In this document: piece by piece, positions 16,636-25,827 of the stretch
Layout of the letters: each line of letters starts with the position of its first letter
How positions within the stretch are numbered: position 1 is the stretch's first letter
Notes under the pieces: generated by a model
What the model saw: the letters and a program-made list of their open reading frames with translations, nothing else
What the model was told of the DNA's origin: nothing
Database searches by the model: none
Origin: Candidatus Zhuqueibacterota bacterium
GTDB lineage: Bacteria; Zhuqueibacterota; Zhuqueibacteria; Zhuqueibacterales; Zhuqueibacteraceae
DNA length: 64,000 bases
Reading direction: 5' to 3'
NCBI GenBank assembly: GCA_022616415.1
Contig: JAKEEU010000008.1
Location: 1-64,000 of the forward strand
Translations under genes and position numbers: made by a program

Positions 16636-18363
16636 ATGCACGGCGGCGATCTCATCGCAGAAGTTCTCAAAGCGCAAGGCGTCCGGTTTCTCTTCACCTT
16701 GTGCGGCGGACATATTTCGCCGATTCTCGTTGCCTGCAAGCAGCGCGGTATTCGCGTCATCGATGTTCGGCACGAGGCCACGGCGGTGTTTGCAGCCGAT
16801 GCGGTGGCGCGTCTCACGGGCATTCCCGGCGTTGCAGCAGTGACAGCAGGCCCTGGCGTCACCAACACGATGACGGCAGTCAAAAATGCTCAACTCGCAC
16901 AATCGCCTGTTATTATTTTGGGCGGTGCAACCGCCACGGCGCTGAAAGGCCGCGGCGCTTTGCAAGATATCGACCAGATGGCACTCTTCAAGCCGCACGT
17001 CAAATGGGCGAAATCAGTGCGTAAAGTTCGCGACTTGATTTCCGCTCTCGAACAAGCTTTCAAAATTGCAAAAAGCGAGGTGCCGGGCCCAGTGTTTATT
17101 GAATGTCCGGTGGATTTGCTTTATGACGAATCTATCGTGCGCGAGTGGTACAGCGTCAAATCATCAGGCGGCCACACGCTGGCGGAGCGCGTGTTAAAGC
17201 GATATCTCAATTATCACGTCAACAAACTTTTCGCCGGAGCCAATGTGGTCAACTTTTCTCCGCCCATTGAAGTTGCACCACCATCGCCAAATTCAGCCAA
17301 CATTCGCAAAGCCACAGAAAAATTAAAACGCGCCGAACGTCCGCTTCTTCTCATTGGCAGCCAAGCGCTGCTCGAAGCGTCGAAAGCAGCGCAAGTGGCG
17401 GCGGCAGTGCAACGCTTGGGGATTCCGGTTTATCTCTCCGGCATGGCGCGTGGACTGCTTGGCAAGAAACATCATCTTCTGATGCGGCACAAGCGCCGCG
17501 AAGCGCTCAAAGAAGCTGATCTCGTCATTCTCGCCGGTGTGCCGTGCGATTTCCGCTTGGATTATGGTCGCCATATTCGGCGCGGTGCGTATTTCATCTC
17601 CATCAATCGCGGGCGGAGCGATTTGAAAAAAAATCGGCGTCCAAATTTGGCAGTACTCAGTGATCCCGCTTTGTTTTTGTGCTGGCTTACCGAAGTGTTG
17701 CCGCAAAACGATCGCTGGAAAAATTGGCGCGAGCAATTGCGACAACGCGATGCAGCACGCGAGCAAGAAATTTGTCAACAAGCCCAAGAATCGATTGAAT
17801 TATTGAACCCGGTCCATCTTTGCCGAGAAATCGAAAAAAATATTCCATCCAACAGCATTATCGTCGCCGATGGCGGTGATTTTGTTGCAACGGCTTCGTA
17901 CATTGTGAGCCCACCCGGCCCGTTGACTTGGCTCGATCCTGGCGTTTTCGGAACACTCGGCGTCGGCGCCGGATTCGCGCTTGGCGCAAAATTGTGCCGT
18001 CCGGATTCGGAAGTGTGGATTTTATTTGGCGACGGCTCGGTTGGCTATAGCTTGTCAGAATTTGATACTTTCGTGCGTCATCAAATTCCCGTATTGGCGA
18101 TTGTGGGCAACGACGCCTGCTGGACGCAAATCGCCCGCGAACAAGTCGAGATGCTGAAAGACGATGTCGGCACGGTTTTGCGGCATACGGATTATCATTT
18201 GGTCGCGGAGGGGTTCGGGGGCAAAGGGTTCTTGCTTGAGAATTCTCAACACATTTGCGAGATCCTGCAACACGCCAGAAAAGCGGCATCGCAAGGCCAA
18301 CCCGTGTTGGTGAATGCGTATCTCGGCAAGACCGCGTTTCGCAAAGGGTCGATTTCGATGTGA
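16636..18363 (+). CDS. ThDP-dependent enzyme resembling 2-hydroxyacyl-CoA lyase/acetolactate synthase-like protein
   Basis: A 575-residue thiamine-diphosphate enzyme with the Pyr, central and PP domains of the acetolactate synthase superfamily. The catalytic Glu47 is in RHEATA, and the ThDP/Mg motif begins GDGSVGY at 465 and runs to the Asn of GND about 27 residues later. [13 protein letters not shown] and the following TDYH..A.GFGGKG closely match the ILVBL/HACL2 group rather than catabolic or anabolic acetolactate synthases, so C-C cleavage of 2-hydroxyacyl-CoA is a reasonable guess. No small regulatory subunit gene is nearby. It starts 63 bases after the DUF4276 stop. Confidence 0.82.
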   Translation: MHGGDLIAEVLKAQGVRFLFTLCGGHISPILVACKQRGIRVIDVRHEATAVFAADAVARLTGIPGVAAVTAGPGVTNTMTAVKNAQLAQSPVIILGGATATALKGRGALQDIDQMALFKPHVKWAKSVRKVRDLISALEQAFKIAKSEVPGPVFIECPVDLLYDESIVREWYSVKSSGGHTLAERVLKRYLNYHVNKLFAGANVVNFSPPIEVAPPSPNSANIRKATEKLKRAERPLLLIGSQALLEASKAAQVAAAVQRLGIPVYLSGMARGLLGKKHHLLMRHKRREALKEADLVILAGVPCDFRLDYGRHIRRGAYFISINRGRSDLKKNRRPNLAVLSDPALFLCWLTEVLPQNDRWKNWREQLRQRDAAREQEICQQAQESIELLNPVHLCREIEKNIPSNSIIVADGGDFVATASYIVSPPGPLTWLDPGVFGTLGVGAGFALGAKLCRPDSEVWILFGDGSVGYSLSEFDTFVRHQIPVLAIVGNDACWTQIAREQVEMLKDDVGTVLRHTDYHLVAEGFGGKGFLLENSQHICEILQHARKAASQGQPVLVNAYLGKTAFRKGSISM

Positions 18364-18366
18364 CGC

Positions 18367-18420
18367 GTTCGTAGTAGCTCCTTCAGGAGCTAATGCGTGA
18401 GCGCCTGAAAGCGCGACGCC
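18367..18420. repeat. GTTCGTAGT...GCGACGCC intergenic repeat (short copy)
   Basis: Starts GTTCGTAGT, contains an AGCTCCTTCAGGAGCT hairpin and a GCGCCTGAAAGCGC hairpin, and ends GCGCGACGCC. It begins 4 bases after the ThDP-enzyme stop. A longer relative with terminal inverted repeats is at 31865-31956. Confidence 0.6.
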
Positions 18421-18467
18421 AAACATTTTATTTGTAATTTTACGCTCCCAAATCCGGAGGAAGAAGC

Positions 18468-20531
18468 ATGAAAAGACGACTTAAGTTCATCTTTGCTTTT
18501 CTACTACTCCCCACCCTGCTTGCATCCGCTTCAATAGTCCAAACTTCTGCAAAACGTCTGCTGACGCTCGACGATTTGGCCGCCTTCCGCGATGTGAACG
18601 ATCCACAAATTTCTCCGGACGGCGCGTGGGTGGCTTATACTGTCGGCACCATTGACATGAAAGAGGACAAGAAGAATAGCGATTTGTGGATGACGAGCTG
18701 GGACGGCGCGAAGACGGTGCAGCTTACGTTTACGAAAGAGAGTGAGAGCAGCCCGCGCTGGAGTCCAGACGGAAAATATCTGGCGTTTTTATCGAGCCGT
18801 ACTGTTGAAGAAGAAACCGATCAAGTTTGGCTGATGAATCGCGACGGCGGCGAGGCGGAAAAGATCACCGATTTCAAAGGCGGGGTGAATGATTATGTTT
18901 GGTCGCCGGATGGCAAACGGCTCGCGCTCATCATTGCTGATCCCGACTCCGAAGCGATAGCAGCAAAAGACAAAGCTGAAAAGAAAACGCCGAAACCGAT
19001 CGTCATCGACCGCTTTCAATTCAAACAAGATGAGGTCGGTTATCTGCGCCATTTGCGCCAGCATCTTTATGTATTCGATCTTGCTGCGCACAAAGCGGAG
19101 TTGCTGACACCCGGCGATTACGACGAGTATTTGCCGGCGTGGTCGCCCGACAATTCGTCGATTGTTTTTGTGAGCAAGCGCGGCCCGGATCCGGATCGTC
19201 ACGATAATTACGATCTTTATGTGATTGAGGCCAAAGCCGGTGCAACGCCGCGCCAACTCACGACATCCGAAGGCACGGATTGCCATCCGGATTGGGAGAG
19301 CCGGCCGGCGTGGAGTCCGGATGGAAAATTTATTGCGTATCTGCAAGGCGGGCCGCAGAAGCTGATTTATTACGCAGTTTATCAACTCACCGTCATTCCC
19401 GCAGCAGGCGGCGCAGCAAAATTGGTTGCACCGCTGGATCGCAACATGTACAAGCCGCAGTGGTCTGCGGATGGCTCGACCATTTATTTTCTCGTCGAAG
19501 ACGATCGCACGACTTTGCTTGCCAAAGCGCCGGCGGCTGGCGGGAATGTCGAGCGTTTAATCAACGAACGACGTGAAATTAGCGATTTTGATTTTTCTCC
19601 CAACGGCAAAATTGTTTTGCTTTCAAGCCAGCCGCAAGAACCGCATGAAGTTTTCACACTCGATAATAATACGCTGCGGCCGCTGGCGCGTAAAAATGTA
19701 GCGTTGCTGGCCAAACTCAAGCTCGGCGCGGTGGAAGAAATCAGTTTCAAAAGCAAAGACGGCATGGTGATCAATGGCTTTGTGGTGAAGCCGCCGGATT
19801 ATGTTGTGGGCAAAAAGTATCCGGCAATTCTGCGCATTCACGGCGGGCCGGTGTCGCAGTTCGGCAATGAGTTCATGTTCGACTGGCAGCTTTTCGCTGC
19901 GCGCGGCTACATCGTCGTTGGTTGCAATCCGCGCGGCAGCTCTGGTCGCGGCGAAAAATTTTCAACGGAAATTTACGCGGATTGGGGAACTAAAGATGCA
20001 CAAGACGTGCTGGCCGCGGTGGATTACGTCGTGGCAAAAGGCATCGCCGATCCGCAAAGGCTCGGCGTCGGTGGCTGGAGCTATGGCGGGATGTTGACAA
20101 ATTACGTCATTGCGCAAGACACCCGCTTCAAAGCGGCGGTGAGCGGATCGAGCATTTCGAACATTCTAGCTGGTTACGGCACCGACCAATATATTCGCGA
20201 ATACGAATATGAGCTTGGCACGCCGTGGCGCAATCTCGATGCTTGGTTGCGCATCTCTTTTCCTTTTTTGCACGCGGATCGCATCGTCACGCCGACGCTC
20301 TTTTTATGTGGGCAGGACGATTTCAACGTGCCGCTGCTCAATTCGGAGCAAATGTATCAAGCTTTGCGCAGCCTCGGCATCGACACGCAGCTTGTGATTT
20401 ATCCCGGCCAATATCACGGCATTACCAGGCCGAGTTATCAGCGCGATCGCTTGGAACGTTACCTGGCTTGGTACGACAAGTATCTCGTGCCGAAGACGGC
20501 AAGTTCAAAAGCGGCCGAAGGATCAAACTAA
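18468..20531 (+). CDS. Exported S9 family serine peptidase (acylaminoacyl/dipeptidyl peptidase type)
   Basis: A 687-residue prolyl-oligopeptidase-family enzyme. After a signal peptide (about 1-25) there is a beta-propeller built of ISPDG, WSPDGK and FSPNGK repeats (about 40-410) and then the alpha/beta-hydrolase domain. The triad is visible: Ser538 in GGWSYGGM, Asp617 or Asp618 in CGQDDFNVP, and His650 in YPGQYHGI. It would cleave short peptides in the periplasm. A GGAGGAAG site precedes the ATG. The stop codon overlaps the first bases of the GGCAAAAC palindrome. Confidence 0.93.
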   Translation: MKRRLKFIFAFLLLPTLLASASIVQTSAKRLLTLDDLAAFRDVNDPQISPDGAWVAYTVGTIDMKEDKKNSDLWMTSWDGAKTVQLTFTKESESSPRWSPDGKYLAFLSSRTVEEETDQVWLMNRDGGEAEKITDFKGGVNDYVWSPDGKRLALIIADPDSEAIAAKDKAEKKTPKPIVIDRFQFKQDEVGYLRHLRQHLYVFDLAAHKAELLTPGDYDEYLPAWSPDNSSIVFVSKRGPDPDRHDNYDLYVIEAKAGATPRQLTTSEGTDCHPDWESRPAWSPDGKFIAYLQGGPQKLIYYAVYQLTVIPAAGGAAKLVAPLDRNMYKPQWSADGSTIYFLVEDDRTTLLAKAPAAGGNVERLINERREISDFDFSPNGKIVLLSSQPQEPHEVFTLDNNTLRPLARKNVALLAKLKLGAVEEISFKSKDGMVINGFVVKPPDYVVGKKYPAILRIHGGPVSQFGNEFMFDWQLFAARGYIVVGCNPRGSSGRGEKFSTEIYADWGTKDAQDVLAAVDYVVAKGIADPQRLGVGGWSYGGMLTNYVIAQDTRFKAAVSGSSISNILAGYGTDQYIREYEYELGTPWRNLDAWLRISFPFLHADRIVTPTLFLCGQDDFNVPLLNSEQMYQALRSLGIDTQLVIYPGQYHGITRPSYQRDRLERYLAWYDKYLVPKTASSKAAEGSN

Positions 20532-20619
20532 GGCAAAACGATTTTGGGCAAAACTATTAAAAGAAGCGTTATAACAATTGTTTTGCCCCTGCGGGCGTAG
20601 CCTAAATAGTCTTGCCTTT
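20530..20619. repeat. GGCAAAAC iterated-word palindrome, copy 1
   Basis: The left arm carries AAGGCAAAACGATTTT and GGGCAAAACTATT; the right arm carries the complements AATTGTTTTGCCC and AATAGTCTTGCCTTTC, with an extra GCGGGCGTAGCC segment between them. The first bases overlap the TAA of the S9 peptidase. Copy 2 is at 42099-42294. Confidence 0.7.
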
Positions 20620-20681
20620 CAACACGGGCTTGAATAGTTACCACAAATTCATTGATGCTCATATTAAAAACCGAAGGACCC

Positions 20682-21731
20682 ATGCAAAAAATCGCGATCA
20701 TTCCCGGCGACGGCATCGGCATCGACGTCACGCGCGAGGCTGTGAAAGTGCTGCGCCGCGCCAACGAAGTTTTCAAGCTTCCTCTCGAGCTGGTGGAATT
20801 TGAGTTCGGCGCGGATTATTATCTCAAAACCGGCATCGGCTTGCCGCCCGGACAAATGGAAGAATTTCGGAAAAATTATGCTGCGGTCTATCTCGGCGCG
20901 CTCGGCGATCCGCGCATTCCTGACATGCGGCACGGCCGCGAAATTCTGTTGGGCATGCGCTTCGATCTCGATCTCTACATCAATTTGCGGCCGGTGAAAC
21001 TGCTGAACGAGCGGCTTTGCCCACTGAAAGACAAAACCGCCAAAGACGTGGATTTCGTCGTCTTTCGGGAAAACACTGAGGGTCCGTATATCAACGCCGG
21101 CGGCATATTGAAAAAGGGCACGCCGGATGAAGTTGCCACGCAAGAATCGTATTACACGCGCAAAGGTGTCGAGCGCATCATTCGCGCCGCGTTTGCATAC
21201 GCGAAATCGCATGGGCGCACGCGCGTCACCATGTCCGACAAATCGAATGTGTTGCGCTACGGCCACGATCTCTGGCAGCGCGTCTTTGCCAAAGTCGGAG
21301 AAGAATATCCTGAAATCGAAAAAGATCATTTCTTTGTCGATGCGCTGGTGATGAAGATGGTGAAGAATCCGGAGCATTTTCAGGTCATCGTCACAGAGAA
21401 TATGCTCGGCGACATCATCACGGATCTCGGCGCGATCTTGCAGGGCGGCCTCGGCATGGCCGGCTCCGGCAATATTCATCCCGGCCAAGTTTCGCTCTTC
21501 GAGCCAGTGCACGGCTCGGCGCCATCCATGGCCGGAAAAAACAAGGCCAATCCCCTCGCTGCAATTTTAACGGTGGCGATGATGCTGGATTTCCTCGGCC
21601 ATCCGCAAGCTGCAGCGGCGGTGGAGGCGGCGGTGCAAAAGGCCGTGGATGAAAAGCAAGTGACGGCGGACGTCGGCGGGAATTTGGGGACAAAGGAGTG
21701 CGGGGATTTTGTGGTTGCGCAGATTGGATAG
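20682..21731 (+). CDS. Isocitrate/isopropylmalate dehydrogenase family enzyme
   Basis: A 349-residue NAD-dependent beta-decarboxylating dehydrogenase. It begins KIAIIPGDGIG, has the LYINLRPVKL and FRENTEGPY substrate segments, MSDKSNVL, the metal region TENMLGDIITD and the cofactor segment EPVHGSAPSMAGK. The length fits 3-isopropylmalate dehydrogenase, although no leu genes are adjacent; tartrate, homoisocitrate or isocitrate specificity is possible. Given that the window also encodes AceK, isocitrate cannot be excluded, but AceK targets are normally the larger NADP enzyme. ATG 20682 is preferred because GAAGGA lies 4-9 bases upstream. Confidence 0.83.
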   Translation: MQKIAIIPGDGIGIDVTREAVKVLRRANEVFKLPLELVEFEFGADYYLKTGIGLPPGQMEEFRKNYAAVYLGALGDPRIPDMRHGREILLGMRFDLDLYINLRPVKLLNERLCPLKDKTAKDVDFVVFRENTEGPYINAGGILKKGTPDEVATQESYYTRKGVERIIRAAFAYAKSHGRTRVTMSDKSNVLRYGHDLWQRVFAKVGEEYPEIEKDHFFVDALVMKMVKNPEHFQVIVTENMLGDIITDLGAILQGGLGMAGSGNIHPGQVSLFEPVHGSAPSMAGKNKANPLAAILTVAMMLDFLGHPQAAAAVEAAVQKAVDEKQVTADVGGNLGTKECGDFVVAQIG

Positions 21732-21776
21732 AAATATTCGCCCTTGCTTTTAAAACCGCTTTTTCCTAATTTAGTA

Positions 21777-22346
21777 ATGGCAAAATATAAAGCGCTGTCA
21801 AAATTTTCTTCTTACGAAGAAGCCGCCGAGTGGCTGGATACGCATTCAACCGCGGAGTTGAAAACCACTCCGGTGCATTTTGAGCTTTCGCCAAATTTCC
21901 CCGTTCGTGTTAAGGGGAAAAACATGAAACGTAAAGCAGGTGCGATCCGCCGAAGGAAAACGAAAAAGAAATCTGAGTACATTGTCTTTATCAGCCATTC
22001 GTCAAAGGATGCCTGGATAGCGCGAGCAATCGCCGAGAAGATTGCTGCGACGGGAGCAACGCCGTGGTTGGATGAGAAAGAACTGAAAGGAGGCGACATT
22101 TTAGGACAGGAGATCAGGCAAGGAATTGATAGCTGTCACGAGGCGGTTGTCGTCGTTTCTCAAAATAGTTTAAAATCGCAATGGGTGCTACTTGAGATTG
22201 GAGCCGTTTGGGGACAGAAGAAGCGTGTAACTCCAATTTTACATGGAGTCAGCCATGATGCACTATCCCCGATCAGAGACATCAAAGCGATTGAGCTAAA
22301 TGACTTTGATGAGTTTTTGCCACAATTGAAGCAGCGGATTGGATAA
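21777..22346 (+). CDS. TIR-domain protein with CopG-antitoxin-like N-terminus
   Basis: 189 residues in two parts. Residues 1-40 (FSSYEEAAEWLDTHS...VHFELS) look like the PF12441-type CopG antitoxin segment. A basic linker (KRKAGAIRRRKTKKK) leads to a TIR domain from about 60 with FISHSSKDAWIA, the BB-loop area WLDEKELKGGD and WVLLEIGAVW. The last carries Trp136 and Glu140 in the position of the catalytic Glu of NAD-cleaving TIR domains. This suggests an NADase-type effector fused to a regulatory or DNA-binding-like segment. No strong ribosome site is seen before ATG 21777. Followed 29 bases later by a second TIR-like gene. Confidence 0.78.
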   Translation: MAKYKALSKFSSYEEAAEWLDTHSTAELKTTPVHFELSPNFPVRVKGKNMKRKAGAIRRRKTKKKSEYIVFISHSSKDAWIARAIAEKIAATGATPWLDEKELKGGDILGQEIRQGIDSCHEAVVVVSQNSLKSQWVLLEIGAVWGQKKRVTPILHGVSHDALSPIRDIKAIELNDFDEFLPQLKQRIG

Positions 22347-22375
22347 GCCAATTTAAAACCAAAGGGTGATAAAAA

Positions 22376-22759
22376 ATGACGTACAAAATATTTATTAGCG
22401 CCGCCCAAAAGGATGCAGATCTCGTCATGGATCTCACGCGCAGATTGAAAAAGGCCGGTTATAAAGTTTTATCAAAGGAATTTCAACCTGACGAAGCCAT
22501 AGATCGCCGAATTAGGCAAAGTCTCAGTGAAAGCGACGAAGTGCTTATCTTGGTGACCGATAAATCTTTGAATAATCCTTGGGTTACCCCTATACTTGGC
22601 GCCGCTTTTGGCTTGCACAAACCAATAACAGCCATTCTTGTTGGTGTACATGAGCACGAGTTCCCACTTATGGTTCAAGGCATGCGACATCTCAAATACG
22701 CTGAAGTTGACGACTATATTTCCGAGCTGCAGAGCCGGTCGGTAAAAGTAGCTGTATAA
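22376..22759 (+). CDS. Small TIR-like protein lacking the catalytic Glu
   Basis: 127 residues beginning TYKIFISAAQKDADLVMDL, a TIR/TIR_2 start, with the expected alternating strands (DEVLILVTD, ITAILVGV). Where the active site Glu should follow the Trp, the sequence is NNPWVTPILGAAFG with no acidic residue, so NAD cleavage is unlikely. It could be a scaffold, inhibitor or sensor partner of the preceding TIR protein. AAAGGGTGA upstream serves as ribosome site. Confidence 0.7.
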   Translation: MTYKIFISAAQKDADLVMDLTRRLKKAGYKVLSKEFQPDEAIDRRIRQSLSESDEVLILVTDKSLNNPWVTPILGAAFGLHKPITAILVGVHEHEFPLMVQGMRHLKYAEVDDYISELQSRSVKVAV

Positions 22760-22830
22760 AAGATATTTTTAAGACAAGCTTTGGCTCAACAGCATTCGGA
22801 CGGCACTGCCCAAGGACGGCATTTTCATAT

Positions 22831-24435
22831 ATGGATTCAACCAAAGAACCATCAGATTTACCCACCTTTCAATCCGCGAAGACGACACACGAACTTGTTC
22901 CGGAGACGCTGACGGCGTCGCGCTCCTTTTATCATCCCACCGAGCGGCCAAATTCTGCCGAACCCAAAGCGGTGTTGCCCCGGGCGCAAGTCGTCGCCGC
23001 CCTGAAAATCTCCGTCTATGAAGGCTTTTCGGCGCAAACGTTTGTGACGCTGACCGGCGGCGTTTTTCTGCCGGCCTTCGCGCTCGCGTTGGGCGCGAAT
23101 AATTTTTACATCGGCGCTTTGGCGGCCATTCCTTTCTTCGCCAATCTCTTTCAGCTTGCCGGCGCCTTTTTCGTCGAAAAATATGGCTGGCGCAAAAAGT
23201 TTTGCATCATCACCTCGAGCCTGCAGCGCCTGAGCTGGGCGCCGGCAGTGATTTTGTTTTTGCTCTTCGCGCCGGAAAGCAAAAGCGCGGCGCTCGGTGT
23301 TTTGCTGGCGTTCATGATTGTGACGCACGCGCTCGCCGCCATGGCCGGCGTTGCGTGGCTGTCGTGGATGACCGACGTGGTGCCGGAGGGCATTCGCGGT
23401 CGTTACTTCGGTCTGCGCAATGCTGTCATCAGTATCGCCACCAGTTTGTCAACTTTTGCAGGCGGCTGGTTTCTCGAGCGTCAACAAGGGCGTCTTTCGG
23501 CGTTCGGCATTTTATTTCTCATCGCTTCCGCGGCCGGCGCGGTTTGCACGGTTTTGCTCATCAAGCAGCCGGAGCCACCCAAACTGCGCCCGCTAGGCCA
23601 AGACCGTTTCTTTCATCTTTATTTAGAGCCTTTCCGGCAGCCGAATTTCCGCCGGCTGCTGCGCTTTTCGATGCTTTGGCAATTCGGCATCTATTTCGCC
23701 TCGCCATTTTTCGTCGTCTACATGCTCACCGAGTTGGGCATGAGCTACGCTTTGACGGCGATATATGCGGTGATCGCCGCCGTTTTCGACTTGGTGGGCA
23801 TGCGGGTTTGGGGACACGTTTCCGATCACACCGGCAACAAGCCGGTGATAACGATCAGCGCCGCGGCTGCCGCCACGCTGCCGTGGATTTGGCTGTCAAC
23901 GACATCGAATGCGTTTAGTTTTTATTGGCTCATACCCTTGCTGCACATTGCTGGCGGATTCTTTTGGGCCGGCTACAATTTGTGCTCCACCAACATCATG
24001 TTTCGGCTGGCGCCGCGTGACCGCAACTCCATTTATTTTGGCGCGTGGGCGGCTTGCAATGGCCTGGCCGCCTGTGCCGGCTCGCTGCTCGGCGGCGTGC
24101 TCGGCCGGTGGGCCGCGCATCATGAAATCCAGTTGATCTTTTTTTCACTCGCGGGATTGAAAACCGTTTTTCTGTTGGCGGGCGTATTGCGTGTGGCTGC
24201 GGTGTTTCTTTTGCGCCCGATCCGGGAGCCACAAGGCATGCGCACGTGGCAGGCGATTCGCGTTTTGCGCGACGTCAAAAGCTGGCCGTTGATATTGAGT
24301 GATCATCGCGTGTTCGTTTCTGAAAATGGCTCGACCCAAGCCGCGCCGGAACGCGGTCCCGAAGAGTCGCTGTGGCCGCTTTTTGGCCGCAGGAAAAAGC
24401 CCGGCAAAAGCGGCCTAAAAAAGAAACAAGAGTAA
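22831..24435 (+). CDS. Major facilitator superfamily transporter
   Basis: A 534-residue integral membrane protein. A soluble N-tail of about 60 residues precedes about 12 hydrophobic segments with the MFS loop features GWRKKF (between helices 2 and 3) and GIRGRYFGLRNA (middle), and a second-half equivalent GHVSDHTGNKP. The C-terminal 80 residues are hydrophilic and end in a Lys-rich tail. Substrate unknown. The gene stands alone, ending 4 bases before an iterated-word palindrome. Confidence 0.83.
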   Translation: MDSTKEPSDLPTFQSAKTTHELVPETLTASRSFYHPTERPNSAEPKAVLPRAQVVAALKISVYEGFSAQTFVTLTGGVFLPAFALALGANNFYIGALAAIPFFANLFQLAGAFFVEKYGWRKKFCIITSSLQRLSWAPAVILFLLFAPESKSAALGVLLAFMIVTHALAAMAGVAWLSWMTDVVPEGIRGRYFGLRNAVISIATSLSTFAGGWFLERQQGRLSAFGILFLIASAAGAVCTVLLIKQPEPPKLRPLGQDRFFHLYLEPFRQPNFRRLLRFSMLWQFGIYFASPFFVVYMLTELGMSYALTAIYAVIAAVFDLVGMRVWGHVSDHTGNKPVITISAAAAATLPWIWLSTTSNAFSFYWLIPLLHIAGGFFWAGYNLCSTNIMFRLAPRDRNSIYFGAWAACNGLAACAGSLLGGVLGRWAAHHEIQLIFFSLAGLKTVFLLAGVLRVAAVFLLRPIREPQGMRTWQAIRVLRDVKSWPLILSDHRVFVSENGSTQAAPERGPEESLWPLFGRRKKPGKSGLKKKQE

Positions 24436-24439
24436 TTGT

Positions 24440-24505
24440 TCACGGAAGTGGAACAGCTCACGGAATTGACTTCCAGAAAATTTCCGTGAGAGTTCTATTC
24501 CGTGA
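24440..24505. repeat. CTCACGGAAT iterated-word palindrome
   Basis: Each arm holds two copies of a TCACGGAA word: TCACGGAAGTGGAACAG-CTCACGGAATT on the left and TTCCGTGAGAGTTC-TATTCCGTGAG on the right. It starts 4 bases after the MFS stop. Confidence 0.65.
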
Positions 24506-24515
24506 GCCAAAATTT

Positions 24516-24544
24516 TTGCTTTTATTGCACTGGTCTCATAAACT
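24516..24544 (+). promoter_or_regulatory. Promoter of the ArsB/CitM-like transporter gene
   Basis: TTGCTT 24516-24521, 17-base spacer, TAAACT 24539-24544; start codon at 24576. Confidence 0.55.
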
Positions 24545-24575
24545 ACGTTAAAGAAAACCAGGGCATTCGGAGGCG

Positions 24576-25826
24576 ATGGACGGCGTGAACACTTATTTGG
24601 CATTGGCGATCTTCGCTTTAACCTATCTGATTATCGCTTCACAGAAGATCCCCTATTTGCATCTCGACCGGCCGAGCGGCGCGCTCACCGGCGCGGTGTC
24701 GATGGTATTGGCCAGAGTGCTCACGCTCGACGAGGCTTATCATGCCATCAACTTCGACACGATTACGCTGCTGCTCGGCATGATGATTCTCGTGGGGTAT
24801 CTACGCTTTGCGCGCTTCTTTCGATATGTGACCTATTTGCTATTGAGCCGCTTGCACACCGGCACGCAGCTTCTCGCCGGAGTGATTCTTTGCAGCGGCG
24901 TGCTCTCGGCGATTTTTGTGAATGACACGATTTGCCTGATGATGACGCCGTTGGTGGTGCAATTGTGTGAAGAGACCAAACTCGATCTAAAACCGTTTTT
25001 GATCGCGTTGGCAACCTCGTCGAACATCGGCAGTGTGATGACGCTCGTCGGCAATCCACAGAATATGCTGGTAGGAACATATTCTGGCTGGAGCTACGGC
25101 GGTTTCTTCTTGCGGATGTTGCCGATCGGCCTGCTCGGGTTGGCGCTGAATTTTGGCCTGATTTACTTGATCTTCAAAAAAGAATTGGCCGGCAAAACCT
25201 GGAGACAATCGCATTTGGTGGCGCCGCGCGTCGATCTCCGCCTGATGCGCAAAGGTTTGATCGTGCTCGCCGGTGCGATGGTGGGATTTTTGTTCTCCTC
25301 GAAATTGGCATTGGTTTCAATTGGCGCCGGCACCGCGCTTATTTTGTGGGCGAGAAAACCGCCGGCGCGCGCCTTCGAACGCATCGATTGGGCGCTGCTC
25401 TTGTTTTTCTGCGGCCTGTTCGTCGTGGTCGCTGGCCTCAACAAAGTCGGCCTCGTTGAGCAAATGTTTGTTCCGTTGAGGAGTTTTTTCAGCGTTTCGA
25501 TCTGGCAGCAGCTTTGGGTATTCTCCGGTGTTTCGATCTTTTTCTCCAATTTGGTTTCGAATGTGCCGTTCGTCATCATTGGCGCGCATTGGGTGGAGGC
25601 GTTTGCCGAGCCGAAGACGATGTGGCTGGCTCTGGCGATGGCCAGCACCTTCGCCGGCAACTTCACCATCGTCGGCTCGGTGGCGAACATGATCGTGATG
25701 GAGCTTTCGCGCGATCACGCGCGTGTGCCGTTTTGGACGTTTTTCAAAATCGGCGCGCCGCTGACGCTGCTCTCGACGGCGCTAGGGGTGGCGATTTTGG
25801 GGCTGTATACGATGCTTGGAATTTGA
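24576..25826 (+). CDS. ArsB/NhaD/CitM-type anion permease
   Basis: A 416-residue inner-membrane transporter of the ion transporter superfamily (ArsB/CitMHS-like). It has about 10-11 hydrophobic helices and two family re-entrant signatures: VNDTICLMMTPLV with ATSSNIGSVMTLVGNPQN in the first half, and SNLVSNVPFV with ASTFAGNFTIVGSVANMIV in the second. Arsenite, dicarboxylate, silicate or Na+/H+ exchange are all possible. There is no arsR or arsC neighbour, so arsenic resistance should not be assumed. Confidence 0.83.
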   Translation: MDGVNTYLALAIFALTYLIIASQKIPYLHLDRPSGALTGAVSMVLARVLTLDEAYHAINFDTITLLLGMMILVGYLRFARFFRYVTYLLLSRLHTGTQLLAGVILCSGVLSAIFVNDTICLMMTPLVVQLCEETKLDLKPFLIALATSSNIGSVMTLVGNPQNMLVGTYSGWSYGGFFLRMLPIGLLGLALNFGLIYLIFKKELAGKTWRQSHLVAPRVDLRLMRKGLIVLAGAMVGFLFSSKLALVSIGAGTALILWARKPPARAFERIDWALLLFFCGLFVVVAGLNKVGLVEQMFVPLRSFFSVSIWQQLWVFSGVSIFFSNLVSNVPFVIIGAHWVEAFAEPKTMWLALAMASTFAGNFTIVGSVANMIVMELSRDHARVPFWTFFKIGAPLTLLSTALGVAILGLYTMLGI

Positions 25827-25827
25827 T

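Noticed and set aside
21745-21773. TTGCTT-N17-TAATTA as promoter of the first TIR gene
   Set aside because: The predicted transcription start would fall at or after ATG 21777, so either the boxes are chance or the start codon is further downstream.
24576-25826. Annotating the permease as ArsB arsenite pump
   Set aside because: No arsR, arsA or arsC next to it and the superfamily includes citrate, silicate and sodium transporters.
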